45,940 nucleotides of DNA. It comes from an uncultured Clostridia bacterium. Lineage in GTDB: Bacteria; Bacillota; Clostridia; UBA1381. The stretch is taken from positions 1 to 45,940 of the forward strand of contig CAKSOE010000024.1 in the NCBI GenBank assembly GCA_934476675.1, given 5' to 3'. Positions within the stretch are counted from its first letter, which is position 1. Every line of letters begins with the position of its first letter. Below are positions 15,924-23,162 of the stretch, one piece after another. The notes beneath the pieces are model-generated. The model was given only the letters and a program-made list of their open reading frames with translations, searched no databases and was not told the DNA's origin. A program made the position numbers and the translations under genes.

Positions 15924-15962
15924 AGATGAGTGTTATAATACAGTAAAAGGAGATAATATGTT

Positions 15963-16703
15963 ATGTCAGGACATTCTAAATGGAGTACGATAAAGCGTAA
16001 AAAGGGTGCAAACGACCAGCAGCGCGCGAAAATTTTTACGAAAATTGCGCGTGAAATCATCGTTGCGGTAAAAGCGGGCGGCCCCGACCCGAACAACAAT
16101 TCCAGTCTGAAAGACGTTATTGCAAAGGCACGTTCAAACAATATGCCTAACGATAATATAAACCGTACAATAAAAAAAGCGGCAGGCTCGGGCGAGGGCG
16201 ACAACTACGAAAGCATTACCTATGAGGGCTACGGCCCGTCGGGAGTTGCCGTAATTGTCGAAACGCTTACCGATAACAGAAACAGAACCGCCGCAGACGT
16301 AAGAGCCGCATTTTCAAAATACGGCGGAAATATGGGACAGAGCGGCTGCGTAAGCTTTATGTTTGACCGCAAGGGCGTGATACTTATCGAGGACGAGGAT
16401 AAGGAAATTGACGAGGACGAAATAACCATGGACGCACTTGAAGCAGGTGCGGAGGACATTTCGGTTGAGGACGGAATAATAGAGATTTCGACCGGCCCCG
16501 ATGAGCTGGGTGCGGTAAGAGACGCGCTTGAGGGCAAATACACGATTTCTTCGGCGGAGGTAAGCATGATTCCGCAGACCACCACCGACCTTACGGATGA
16601 TGAACAGATTAAAAATATGCAGAGACTTCTCGAAAAACTCGAGGATAACGATGACGTTCAGGATGTGTACCATTCGTGGAATATGCCGGAGGACTTGGAA
16701 TAG
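15963..16703 (+). CDS. yebC: YebC/PmpR family transcription/translation regulator
   Basis: 246-residue YebC-family protein of standard length. The N-terminus SGHSKWSTIKRKKGANDQQRAKIFTK is diagnostic, followed by KARSNNMPNDNINRTIKKAAG, YEGYGPSGVAVIVE, the GGNMGQSGCVSFMF block and an acidic middle. The family was annotated as DNA-binding regulators; recent work links several members to relief of ribosome stalling. The start ATG at 15963 follows AAGGAG and is confirmed by the conserved MSGHSKW beginning. It is monocistronic with its own promoter and terminator. Confidence 0.95.
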   Translation: MSGHSKWSTIKRKKGANDQQRAKIFTKIAREIIVAVKAGGPDPNNNSSLKDVIAKARSNNMPNDNINRTIKKAAGSGEGDNYESITYEGYGPSGVAVIVETLTDNRNRTAADVRAAFSKYGGNMGQSGCVSFMFDRKGVILIEDEDKEIDEDEITMDALEAGAEDISVEDGIIEISTGPDELGAVRDALEGKYTISSAEVSMIPQTTTDLTDDEQIKNMQRLLEKLEDNDDVQDVYHSWNMPEDLE

Positions 16704-16720
16704 TTAAGTGAATAAAACGC

Positions 16721-16757
16721 AAAAAACCGAAAGCCGTTTAAGCTTTCGGTTTTTTTG
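16721..16757 (+). terminator. Terminator of yebC
   Basis: AAAAAACCGAAAGC (16721-16734) pairs with GCTTTCGGTTTTTT (16742-16755), ending in a T-run. Confidence 0.92.
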
Positions 16758-17127
16758 TTAGAAGATGAAAAACGACAAAACATACTGCTTCGGGGAAACT
16801 CTCGCGCCACACAATCATATTCCGCTCAAATTCTCACGTCCCACAACCATATCCGTTCTTTGGGAATCTCTCTTATATTATAAAAGCAGTATGTTTACCG
16901 AAATTGCGCGTTATTTTGAGCGTGCTGCAAATAACCGGATTTTTTGGGAGAGTTTTTGTGCACACAATCCGCCGAAAAAAGGGAAAATCCGCGGAATCAA
17001 AAAAACGCGCCAACCGAAGTCAACGCGCAAAAAACGCAAACTCCGAAAGTCGCCAAACTAATCCAATAATCATTTAATCGCACATTCATTTTATCGCATA
17101 GTCAATACCATACATTAAGAATTACAT
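16758..17127. other. Noncoding region with nested inverted repeats
   Basis: No convincing gene. AAACATACTGCTT (16778-16790) is perfectly inverted as AAGCAGTATGTTT (16884-16896). AAACTCTC (about 16797) matches GAGAGTTT (about 16948) in inverse. TTGCGCGTT (16903-16911) matches AACGCGCAA (17021-17029) in inverse. ACACAATC occurs twice. The pattern suggests a folded RNA or the remnant of a small mobile element, but neither is established. Confidence 0.5.
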
Positions 17128-17128
17128 T

Positions 17129-17181
17129 AAACACCACCAGATGGAATTTGCATTTTTATGTAAATGCAAAAGATGGTGTTT
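17129..17181. repeat. Long imperfect hairpin
   Basis: AAACACCA (17129-17136) pairs with TGGTGTTT (17174-17181), and inside it TTTGCATTT pairs with AAATGCAAA. It lies just left of an 18-bp tandem repeat. Confidence 0.7.
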
Positions 17182-17202
17182 GATTTGTTAAAAAAACAAC
17201 AC

Positions 17203-17257
17203 AAAGTATGGAAATGATGCAAAGTATGGTAAATGCTGCAAAATATGGAAAATGTGC
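17203..17257. repeat. Tandem ~18-bp repeat, three copies
   Basis: Three head-to-tail units of 18, 19 and 18 bp with core AAAGTATGGAAATG-NTGC, starting at 17203, 17221 and 17240. They are iteron-like but near no replication gene. Noncoding. Confidence 0.75.
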
Positions 17258-17394
17258 AATCTTCTTATTAAATTTTCTATTAAATTAGTTTGGCAACAGT
17301 TATTATAGCACACTTTTTTGAAAAAAGCAAGATATTGTAAAAAAATATTTCTTATGAATCGTTAAATCTTGATTTTGGTACTTTATCGGAGTGG

Positions 17395-17513
17395 CTATAT
17401 TTCCACTTGTGTATATTTTGAGGTGCAATCCGTGCGGATTTTCCGCTTTTTCCACTGTTTTTCCACTCCGGAAGTGGAAAAAGTGGAATTTCCACTTGAA
17501 ATTCCACTCGTTT
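17395..17513. repeat. Cluster of CCACT/AGTGG motifs with two palindromes
   Basis: Seven copies of (T)TTCCACT or its complement lie in about 115 bp, including TTTTTCCACT-ccgga-AGTGGAAAAA (hairpin near 17461-17485) and AGTGGAATTTCCACT directly after it. The cluster lies downstream of the toxin gene; it could act as terminator structures or as a multi-site operator. Confidence 0.6.
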
Positions 17514-17526
17514 TTGGGTATAATAA

Positions 17527-17558
17527 CAGCCATAGCCGCTTTTATGCAGCTATGGCTG
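17527..17558. terminator. Hairpin just downstream of the MazF-like toxin gene
   Basis: CAGCCATAGC (17527-17536) pairs perfectly with GCTATGGCTG (17549-17558), 20 bp past the toxin stop on the minus strand. It has no long T-run, so it is a 3' stabiliser or a weak terminator. GCAGCTATGGC recurs in the hairpin at 45731-45769. Confidence 0.5.
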
Positions 17559-17577
17559 AGTTTGCTATACTTAAATT

Positions 17578-17922
17578 TTACAAATCAAAATATTCTCTGC
17601 AAGCATCTAAAACTTTTTCTTTTATTTCAGAATCAGTTATCATTCCGACTCTGTTTATCAGTCTGCTATGTGATATTGTCCGTATCTGTTGAAGCATCGC
17701 AACAGACAACTTTGGAAGTCCCGTAATGTCGGCAGGCAACAAAATCTCTGTCGGATAAATTTTCTCGTTACCTTTAATGCTGGATAACGGCAGCACCGTT
17801 GAAACGGTAAGGTTATGATTTACGCTGTCTGTGGATATAATAAGAACGGGGCGTGTTCCACGCTGTTCGCTACCCTGCGTTGGGTCGAGGTTGCAAAAAT
17901 ATATTTCCCATTTGTTTACCAT
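17578..17922 (-). CDS. MazF/PemK-type toxin (endoribonuclease)
   Basis: 114 residues of the MazF/PemK fold. The opening WEIYFCNLDPTQGSEQRGTRPVLIIS contains the conserved G-S-E-Q-x-G-x-R-P-V signature with the catalytic-loop Arg, followed by STVLPLSS and the VAMLQQIRTISHSRL strand-helix block. MazF toxins cleave mRNA at short sequences when the antitoxin is lost. The gene overlaps its ribbon-helix-helix antitoxin gene by 7 nt, the usual antitoxin-first order. The length is normal and the domain looks intact. Confidence 0.93.
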   Translation of the reverse strand: MVNKWEIYFCNLDPTQGSEQRGTRPVLIISTDSVNHNLTVSTVLPLSSIKGNEKIYPTEILLPADITGLPKLSVAMLQQIRTISHSRLINRVGMITDSEIKEKVLDACREYFDL

Positions 17923-18185
17923 TCACCTTGCACCTCACTATCCGAAAAACTGAAATCTTCCGCACATTTCATAGTCCTTTCCATAAAGGACGTATCTTTT
18001 GCGGCAGCTTTCATCATCTCGTCATATTCACGCTTTTTAGCTTGCTTCAAGTATTCGTCAAGTGCTTGCCTTATAGCAAAATTGATAGATGGTATCTGCT
18101 GTGATTTTGCGAGCAGTTTCAATTCGTCAATATAGTATGACGGAAGTGTGGCAGTATAGCGTACTGTTTTTGTTGTGTTTAACAT
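17916..18185 (-). CDS. Ribbon-helix-helix antitoxin (MazE-type partner)
   Basis: 89 residues. An N-terminal ribbon-helix-helix DNA-binding module (TVRYTATLPSYYIDELKLLAKSQQIPSINFAIRQALDEYL) is followed by a charged, probably disordered C-terminus (KRTMKCAEDF-like region with FSFSDSEVQGEW at the end) expected to wrap the toxin. It neutralises the overlapping MazF-like toxin and should repress its own operon. A CAAAAC-N4-GTTTTG palindrome sits between the -35 and -10 of its promoter, a plausible operator. GAGGTGATG precedes the ATG. Confidence 0.88.
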   Translation of the reverse strand: MLNTTKTVRYTATLPSYYIDELKLLAKSQQIPSINFAIRQALDEYLKQAKKREYDEMMKAAAKDTSFMERTMKCAEDFSFSDSEVQGEW

Positions 18186-18204
18186 CTTTCATCACCTCAC
18201 TATT

Positions 18205-18233
18205 ATTATATGCCAAAACATCAGTTTTGTCAA
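18205..18233 (-). promoter_or_regulatory. Toxin-antitoxin promoter with spacer operator
   Basis: TTGACA (18233-18228) and TATAAT (18210-18205), minus strand, 17-bp spacer. The palindrome CAAAAC-N4-GTTTTG occupies 18229-18214, ideally placed for autorepression by the antitoxin. Confidence 0.88.
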
Positions 18234-18262
18234 TATATTATGATGCGATTTTTGATGTTCTT

Positions 18263-19153
18263 TTATTCATCTTTAAAAGGGAATATATCCGTTATAAGTT
18301 CTTTTGCCTTGCTCTTTATCGAGTCAAGCTTGCCGCCGTTTTCGTCCTCATAATCTCCCTCGTCAAAATCCTCCGTATCTTCCTCCTCGAAGCTCATGTC
18401 ACGTCTGGGCTTATACGCCTTTACATCATGCTCCTGATGCTCGTCCTCCTCGTTCACGACCTCCTCGGTTGACTTCGGCTTAACCGACTCACGGATTGCG
18501 GCGCGTCTTTCGGCACGCTGTGCGGAAAGCTGCTTTTCCCACTTCTTGAAAATTTCCTCTGCTGTTTCCGACTCCTCCGGCGTCTGCGTATGCGCCTTTA
18601 TGCCGTCCGCATCGGAGGAATAATCCGGATTGGAATTTGTAATATCAATATCCTGTTCGGCGATATTTCCGACGCTCGCTTCAAATTTTTCCTCGACGTC
18701 ACGTCTTAACGCGCGGATTTCCGATACAATTCGTGTATCTTTCTTTGACATCTTATAAAATCTGTTTCCGATTGCAAAGCTCAAAGCCGCATTAACGATA
18801 ACCGACAGCAAAAACCATCCGAACGCACCGCCTCTTGTGGTGTATTTTTTATTCGATACCGTCTGCGGTGAAGCCGTTTCAACCGCAGGAGGGGGGGTTA
18901 CGTTTACAGCAGGAGTTTTTTCTGCCTCCGTGCCGCTGCTTTTTGAGTTTGAGCTTTCGTTTTTCGAGCTGTCTTGTGAATTGTCCGATTTTGTCGAACC
19001 GGAGGTCTGCGATGAGCCTGAATCCGGTCTCGGTCTTGCGGTTGCCGTTGCCGTAGGTGAGGGTGACGGCGACGCCGCTGTCACTGCCACCGCTCCCGAT
19101 AATGCCATTACCGCTATAACAAATGCGGCAAAAATTTTCTTTGATTTATTCAT
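18263..19153 (-). CDS. Single-pass membrane protein with Ser/Thr/Pro-rich ectodomain and acidic tail
   Basis: 296 residues, family not recognised. A signal peptide (residues 1-26, ending AVTAA) leads to a low-complexity Ser/Thr/Pro/Asn stretch (28-105). One membrane segment follows at about 110-132 (AFGWFLLSVIVNAALSFAIG), then a cytoplasmic region with a short coiled-coil-like helix (DTRIVSEIRALRRDVEEKF) and a long charged, acidic tail. The arrangement suggests an envelope sensor or scaffold with an intracellular binding tail. It follows the GAP1-like gene after 22 nt with GGGAG upstream, so it is the last gene of the ABC-ABC-GAP1 operon. Function is unknown; a structural link to the GAP1-like protein is inferred from adjacency. 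Confidence 0.8.
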   Translation of the reverse strand: MNKSKKIFAAFVIAVMALSGAVAVTAASPSPSPTATATARPRPDSGSSQTSGSTKSDNSQDSSKNESSNSKSSGTEAEKTPAVNVTPPPAVETASPQTVSNKKYTTRGGAFGWFLLSVIVNAALSFAIGNRFYKMSKKDTRIVSEIRALRRDVEEKFEASVGNIAEQDIDITNSNPDYSSDADGIKAHTQTPEESETAEEIFKKWEKQLSAQRAERRAAIRESVKPKSTEEVVNEEDEHQEHDVKAYKPRRDMSFEEEDTEDFDEGDYEDENGGKLDSIKSKAKELITDIFPFKDE

Positions 19154-19175
19154 TTTCAGTAACTCCCTTCATATT

Positions 19176-21317
19176 TCAAATCCCCGTTTTTCTGAAAGCG
19201 TTTATAACGTGCTTTCCCTCGCTCATTCTTAGCAGCTTGCGCTTGTTTGCTTCAAAAATCCTTGTGTAGTTCAGAATTTTGTCGTCATTGCCCTCGCTGC
19301 GCTCAAAGCCTATCACAAACCAGTTCCAGAAGCTCGGCGGCATCGTTTCCGTATTTATTATCTTTTCATGAAAATGACCGCTGCTTTCCGTAATTTCAAG
19401 TCCCAGCTTCGGGAAAATATAATTATAACAGCTTTTCTCGGTCTTTTTCAGTTCAAGAATAAGCCTGCAAAGCTTTTCCGCTTTCTTTTCCGACTGCGAC
19501 TGATTTCCTCCGGCGCTGCGCCATTGGTAATACGCGTCAAGCAGCCTTGACAGCAGCAGCGGAGGTATTCCCGAATACATATCCTCGCTTACCTCATGCC
19601 GCAAATCCGTATATGAATTATTCTGATACGGGATATAACCCGTTTTTTTGAGCATTCGTTTCAGTCGGCGCATATCCGCTGCCTGTTCCCCGGGAGTTTT
19701 TTTGTGCCGTACAAAGGTTATTCCGTATTTTCCCCAGTCCGTTTCGTCATGACGTATAATATACCTTAAACAGCTTTCCTTGACCTTATCGTCACGTGTT
19801 GACGAATCAAAGTATACAACCGTTTCGTCAAGGTCGTCCTGCGTCCAGTCCGACGGCGGCGTAAATGCGTGTACGCCGTAACCCGTTATAATCATTGACG
19901 CCATTTCCGTAAATGTCGTCAGCATATCCGCGTCGTTTTTGAAAAATTCTTTCCATGTTCCGCCGCCCGACTCGTTTTTAATCTGCGCAAGCAGCGACAG
20001 GAATATATATGTGTTTTTGCTGCCGGTGGTTTCCGTTCCGGCTTTGATTTTTGCCATGCAGCCGGGGATTTTTGCCCTCAAAAGCTCCGCGCGCTCCGCT
20101 TTATCCGTGCCGCTGCCGAACAAATCATACAAATCGTAATTTTCGCCGTCACAAAGCTTGTCTATACACAAATCAAAGTATTTTTCCGTTATGTCGGACT
20201 TGTTTTCAAACCATTCTATATTATCATATGCGACTTTGAGTATTTCAAACCTTACCGCCCGCATATCCTCATCGTCTATCTTATCGTACAGCTCCGAAAC
20301 ACGCTTTCCGAACGCTTCGCCGCCTGCGGAGGTCTTAAATGCCAAAAGTCTTGCGCCCATGCCGGGCTTTGTAATATCGCGCCTTGTGGCAAGCCAGTCC
20401 TTAAACTGCACCACCGTTGAAAATCCGTATTTCGAATATTCCTCTCGGAGCGCGTCAACGCCGATTCCGAGAAGCTCCGATTCCTCCGTCTGCGAAACGT
20501 CTGCGGTGTCCATATCGATATACATACAGTTTCCGCGCGTGTCGATTGACTGCTTGGTAATATTGTTTTTGCCCTTTATCGTGCCGTTGAAAACAATCTG
20601 ACGCTGTCTGTCTGACGGAATGTATATATTATAGGTAGATATTCCGCAATACATCGAAATATCACGCGGCAGCAGCCATTTGAGCGAAAGCAGATAATTT
20701 TCCGTCGTTTCCTCGGAGGAGGTTGAAATGCACATATGCTTTACCGTTTCCGAGGTCAGAACCTCAAGCGCCGCATCAAGCAGGTACGACACCTCTTTTT
20801 TATGCGATGCGATAAACTCCTTTACTCGCTTATCTGTGCTTTCCTCCGGCTTTAAGCCGTCAAGCTGCGGCAGATAATGCACAATCTCCTTTTCAGCCTC
20901 TTTTGCCGTCAGACAGGTTTTAAAAGCGGAGCTTTTAAAATACCTCTCCGGAAAAAAGTCCGCGTCCGGCTCGTCAAACACAAGCGCATGGGCGAAAAAG
21001 TTTCCCGGCTGTCCCTGGTAGTCCATTCCGGCAAAAACAGTCTGTATTGCCGCATAGCGTCCGTCCGACAGGCGCAGCGTACGGAAACATTTAGGAAACA
21101 TTTCCGGTACCTGCGGATCTCCCGTAACCTCCGAATACACCGTTTTATCGTTTTTCGGCAGACGATAGCTTGCAAACTTCACTATCTCCGCGATGTTGTT
21201 TTCGGTAATACCCTGTGAACATGAATAAACTCTCAGTCCGGGCTGATTTGCCAGTCCGAGCGTACTGTCTGACAGACTGTGCCGCACCGAGGTGTATATA
21301 AGCTGGTATACCTTCAT
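19176..21317 (-). CDS. GAP1-N domain-like protein (GTPase-associated protein 1 family)
   Basis: 713 residues, soluble, no signal or membrane segment. The N-terminus VYQLIYTSVRHSLSDSTLGLANQPG with RYAAIQTVFAGMDYQGQPGNFFAHALV matches the GAP1-N2 type domain, and SMYCGISTYNIYIPS...IVFNGTIKG fits the following middle domain. The C-terminal half is helical and unassigned. GAP1 proteins were described computationally in NTP-dependent conflict/signalling systems, usually beside a GTPase. No GTPase is seen here; neighbours are two ABC exporter subunits (15-nt gap) and a membrane protein. AAAGGAGAAACC precedes the ATG. Family confidence is moderate to good; function is unknown. Confidence 0.75.
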   Translation of the reverse strand: MKVYQLIYTSVRHSLSDSTLGLANQPGLRVYSCSQGITENNIAEIVKFASYRLPKNDKTVYSEVTGDPQVPEMFPKCFRTLRLSDGRYAAIQTVFAGMDYQGQPGNFFAHALVFDEPDADFFPERYFKSSAFKTCLTAKEAEKEIVHYLPQLDGLKPEESTDKRVKEFIASHKKEVSYLLDAALEVLTSETVKHMCISTSSEETTENYLLSLKWLLPRDISMYCGISTYNIYIPSDRQRQIVFNGTIKGKNNITKQSIDTRGNCMYIDMDTADVSQTEESELLGIGVDALREEYSKYGFSTVVQFKDWLATRRDITKPGMGARLLAFKTSAGGEAFGKRVSELYDKIDDEDMRAVRFEILKVAYDNIEWFENKSDITEKYFDLCIDKLCDGENYDLYDLFGSGTDKAERAELLRAKIPGCMAKIKAGTETTGSKNTYIFLSLLAQIKNESGGGTWKEFFKNDADMLTTFTEMASMIITGYGVHAFTPPSDWTQDDLDETVVYFDSSTRDDKVKESCLRYIIRHDETDWGKYGITFVRHKKTPGEQAADMRRLKRMLKKTGYIPYQNNSYTDLRHEVSEDMYSGIPPLLLSRLLDAYYQWRSAGGNQSQSEKKAEKLCRLILELKKTEKSCYNYIFPKLGLEITESSGHFHEKIINTETMPPSFWNWFVIGFERSEGNDDKILNYTRIFEANKRKLLRMSEGKHVINAFRKTGI

Positions 21318-21332
21318 TGGTTTCTCCTTTCT

Positions 21333-23162
21333 TTAATCCAGTTCCTTTAAGCCTGTATACAGCTCATAGTACCGTCCTTTTTGTTCCAAAAGCTCTTCGT
21401 GGCTTCCTCTTTCGATAATTTCCCCGTTTTCAAGAACCATAATCGCATCGGCATTGCGCACCGTGGAAAGCCTATGCGCTATAACAAACGTTGTACGGTC
21501 TTTCATCAGCGCATCCATGCCCTCGTTTATGTGCTTTTCCGTTCTCGTATCGACAGAGCTTGTGGCTTCGTCAAGCACGAGAATCGGCGCTTTTGAAAGC
21601 GCGGCGCGCGCTATGTTTATCAGCTGACGCTGCCCCTGCGAAAGATTAGCGCCGTCGCCGCTTAAAACCGTATCGTAACCATTGGGCATATTTTTTATAA
21701 ACATATGCGCATTTGAAGTAACCGCCGCACGCTTAACCTCCTCATCGGTTGCGTCGCGTCTGCCGTAACGGATATTCTCCATCACCGTACCCGTAAACAA
21801 ATGCGTATCCTGCAAAACCATTGCGATATTCTGTCTTAAACAGTCTAAGTTTATATCTTTTATATCAATTCCGTCAATTGTAATTTTTCCCGAATCCACA
21901 TTATAAAAACGCGTAATCAGATTGGTTATGGTTGTTTTTCCGGCGCCGGTTGAACCGACAAGCGCAATTTTCTGACCCGGATGAGCATATATCGAAACGT
22001 TTTTAAGAATTGTTTTATCGGGATTGTAGCCGAATGTCACATTCTCGACAACAACGTCGCCGCGTATGTGTTCCGGCGTAAGGTTTTTGCCCGTATTGCG
22101 CTCCGGCTCGCAGTCCATTACGTCAAATACGCGCTCCGCACCGGCAAGCGCGGACATAACCGTTGTAAGCTGCATCGAGAGCTCGTTTATAGGTCTTGAA
22201 AACTGCCTTGAAAAGTTTACAAACACCGCCAGTCCGCCGACTCCCAGATCCGAAAACGGAAGTCCCTTTCCGGCGCGGCTCATAAAGGTGATTATCGAGC
22301 CGACCGTTGCCGTAAGCGTATAGTTTATCTGACCCATCGCATTCATGCACGGCCCCATAATTCCGCCCAGAAACTGTGCCTTTACCTGTGTATTTCTGAG
22401 GTTATCGTTAAGATTGCCGAACTCGTCTATTACCTTATCCTCGTGATTGAACACCTTAACAACCTTCTGCCCCGTGACGGTTTCTTCTATATAACCGTTC
22501 ACTTCGCCCAGAGCCGCCTGCTGCTTTGTGAAGTATCTTCTCGATTTTGACGCAATCAGTCCGCCTACGCCTGCCATAATCGGCGTCATTACAATGGTCG
22601 TTATCGTCAGCGGAATGTTTGTATACAGCATAAGCGCAAGCGTTCCGGTAAGGTTTATTATTCCCGAAAACAGCTGCACAAGCGTTGAATTGAGCATTTC
22701 ACCTATCGTATCGACGTCGTTTGTGAAACGGCTCATTACATCGCCGGTTGTGTGCGTGTCAAAATACCGCACGGGAAGCTTTTGCAGCTTTCGGAACAGG
22801 TCGTTTCTGATAGATTTCAGCGCTTTTTGTGAAACGCCTATCATAATTCTCGATTGCAGATATGTCGCCGCAACTCCGCTTAAATATATGGCAGCCATAG
22901 CCGCCACGCCCTTTGCAAGCGCCTGTATTCTCACCGCTGCGCTCACGTCCTCGACAAGTCCGTCGATAATAGGCTTTAACATATATGTTCCGGCAAGGTT
23001 TGCCGCCGCGCTTATCAGCACGCACAGAAAAGCCGTGCCTATTTTCGCTTTATCCTCGTTAAGATAGGAGAAAAGCCGCTTTATTGCCGCTTTTGTGTTT
23101 TTTGGTTTTGATTTGGACATTGCGCCTCTGCGCGCACCGCCCGGAGGACCCATAGGTGGCAT
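21333..23162 (-). CDS. ABC exporter half-transporter with canonical catalytic site
   Basis: 609 residues. A six-helix ABC transmembrane domain (about residues 40-340) is fused to an ATPase domain. Walker A is GSTGAGKTT, the signature is LSQGQRQ, Walker B is ILVLDEATSSVD with the catalytic Glu, and the switch His is in VIAHRLST. The N-terminus MPPMGPPGGARRG is a short Pro/Gly extension. It forms a heterodimer candidate with the preceding exporter, whose Walker B ends in Asp. The start overlaps the upstream stop by one base (TAATG), so the two are translationally coupled. The substrate (drug, lipid or peptide) is unknown. Confidence 0.9.
   Translation of the reverse strand: MPPMGPPGGARRGAMSKSKPKNTKAAIKRLFSYLNEDKAKIGTAFLCVLISAAANLAGTYMLKPIIDGLVEDVSAAVRIQALAKGVAAMAAIYLSGVAATYLQSRIMIGVSQKALKSIRNDLFRKLQKLPVRYFDTHTTGDVMSRFTNDVDTIGEMLNSTLVQLFSGIINLTGTLALMLYTNIPLTITTIVMTPIMAGVGGLIASKSRRYFTKQQAALGEVNGYIEETVTGQKVVKVFNHEDKVIDEFGNLNDNLRNTQVKAQFLGGIMGPCMNAMGQINYTLTATVGSIITFMSRAGKGLPFSDLGVGGLAVFVNFSRQFSRPINELSMQLTTVMSALAGAERVFDVMDCEPERNTGKNLTPEHIRGDVVVENVTFGYNPDKTILKNVSIYAHPGQKIALVGSTGAGKTTITNLITRFYNVDSGKITIDGIDIKDINLDCLRQNIAMVLQDTHLFTGTVMENIRYGRRDATDEEVKRAAVTSNAHMFIKNMPNGYDTVLSGDGANLSQGQRQLINIARAALSKAPILVLDEATSSVDTRTEKHINEGMDALMKDRTTFVIAHRLSTVRNADAIMVLENGEIIERGSHEELLEQKGRYYELYTGLKELD

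Noticed and set aside
16765..17061. Open frame of 98 codons after yebC
   Set aside because: It has no ribosome site, a composition unlike neighbouring genes, and overlies the inverted repeats; no family is recognisable.
17203..17257. Plasmid or chromosomal replication origin
   Set aside because: The tandem 18-bp units resemble iterons, but there is no replication protein gene, DnaA-box cluster or partition gene nearby.
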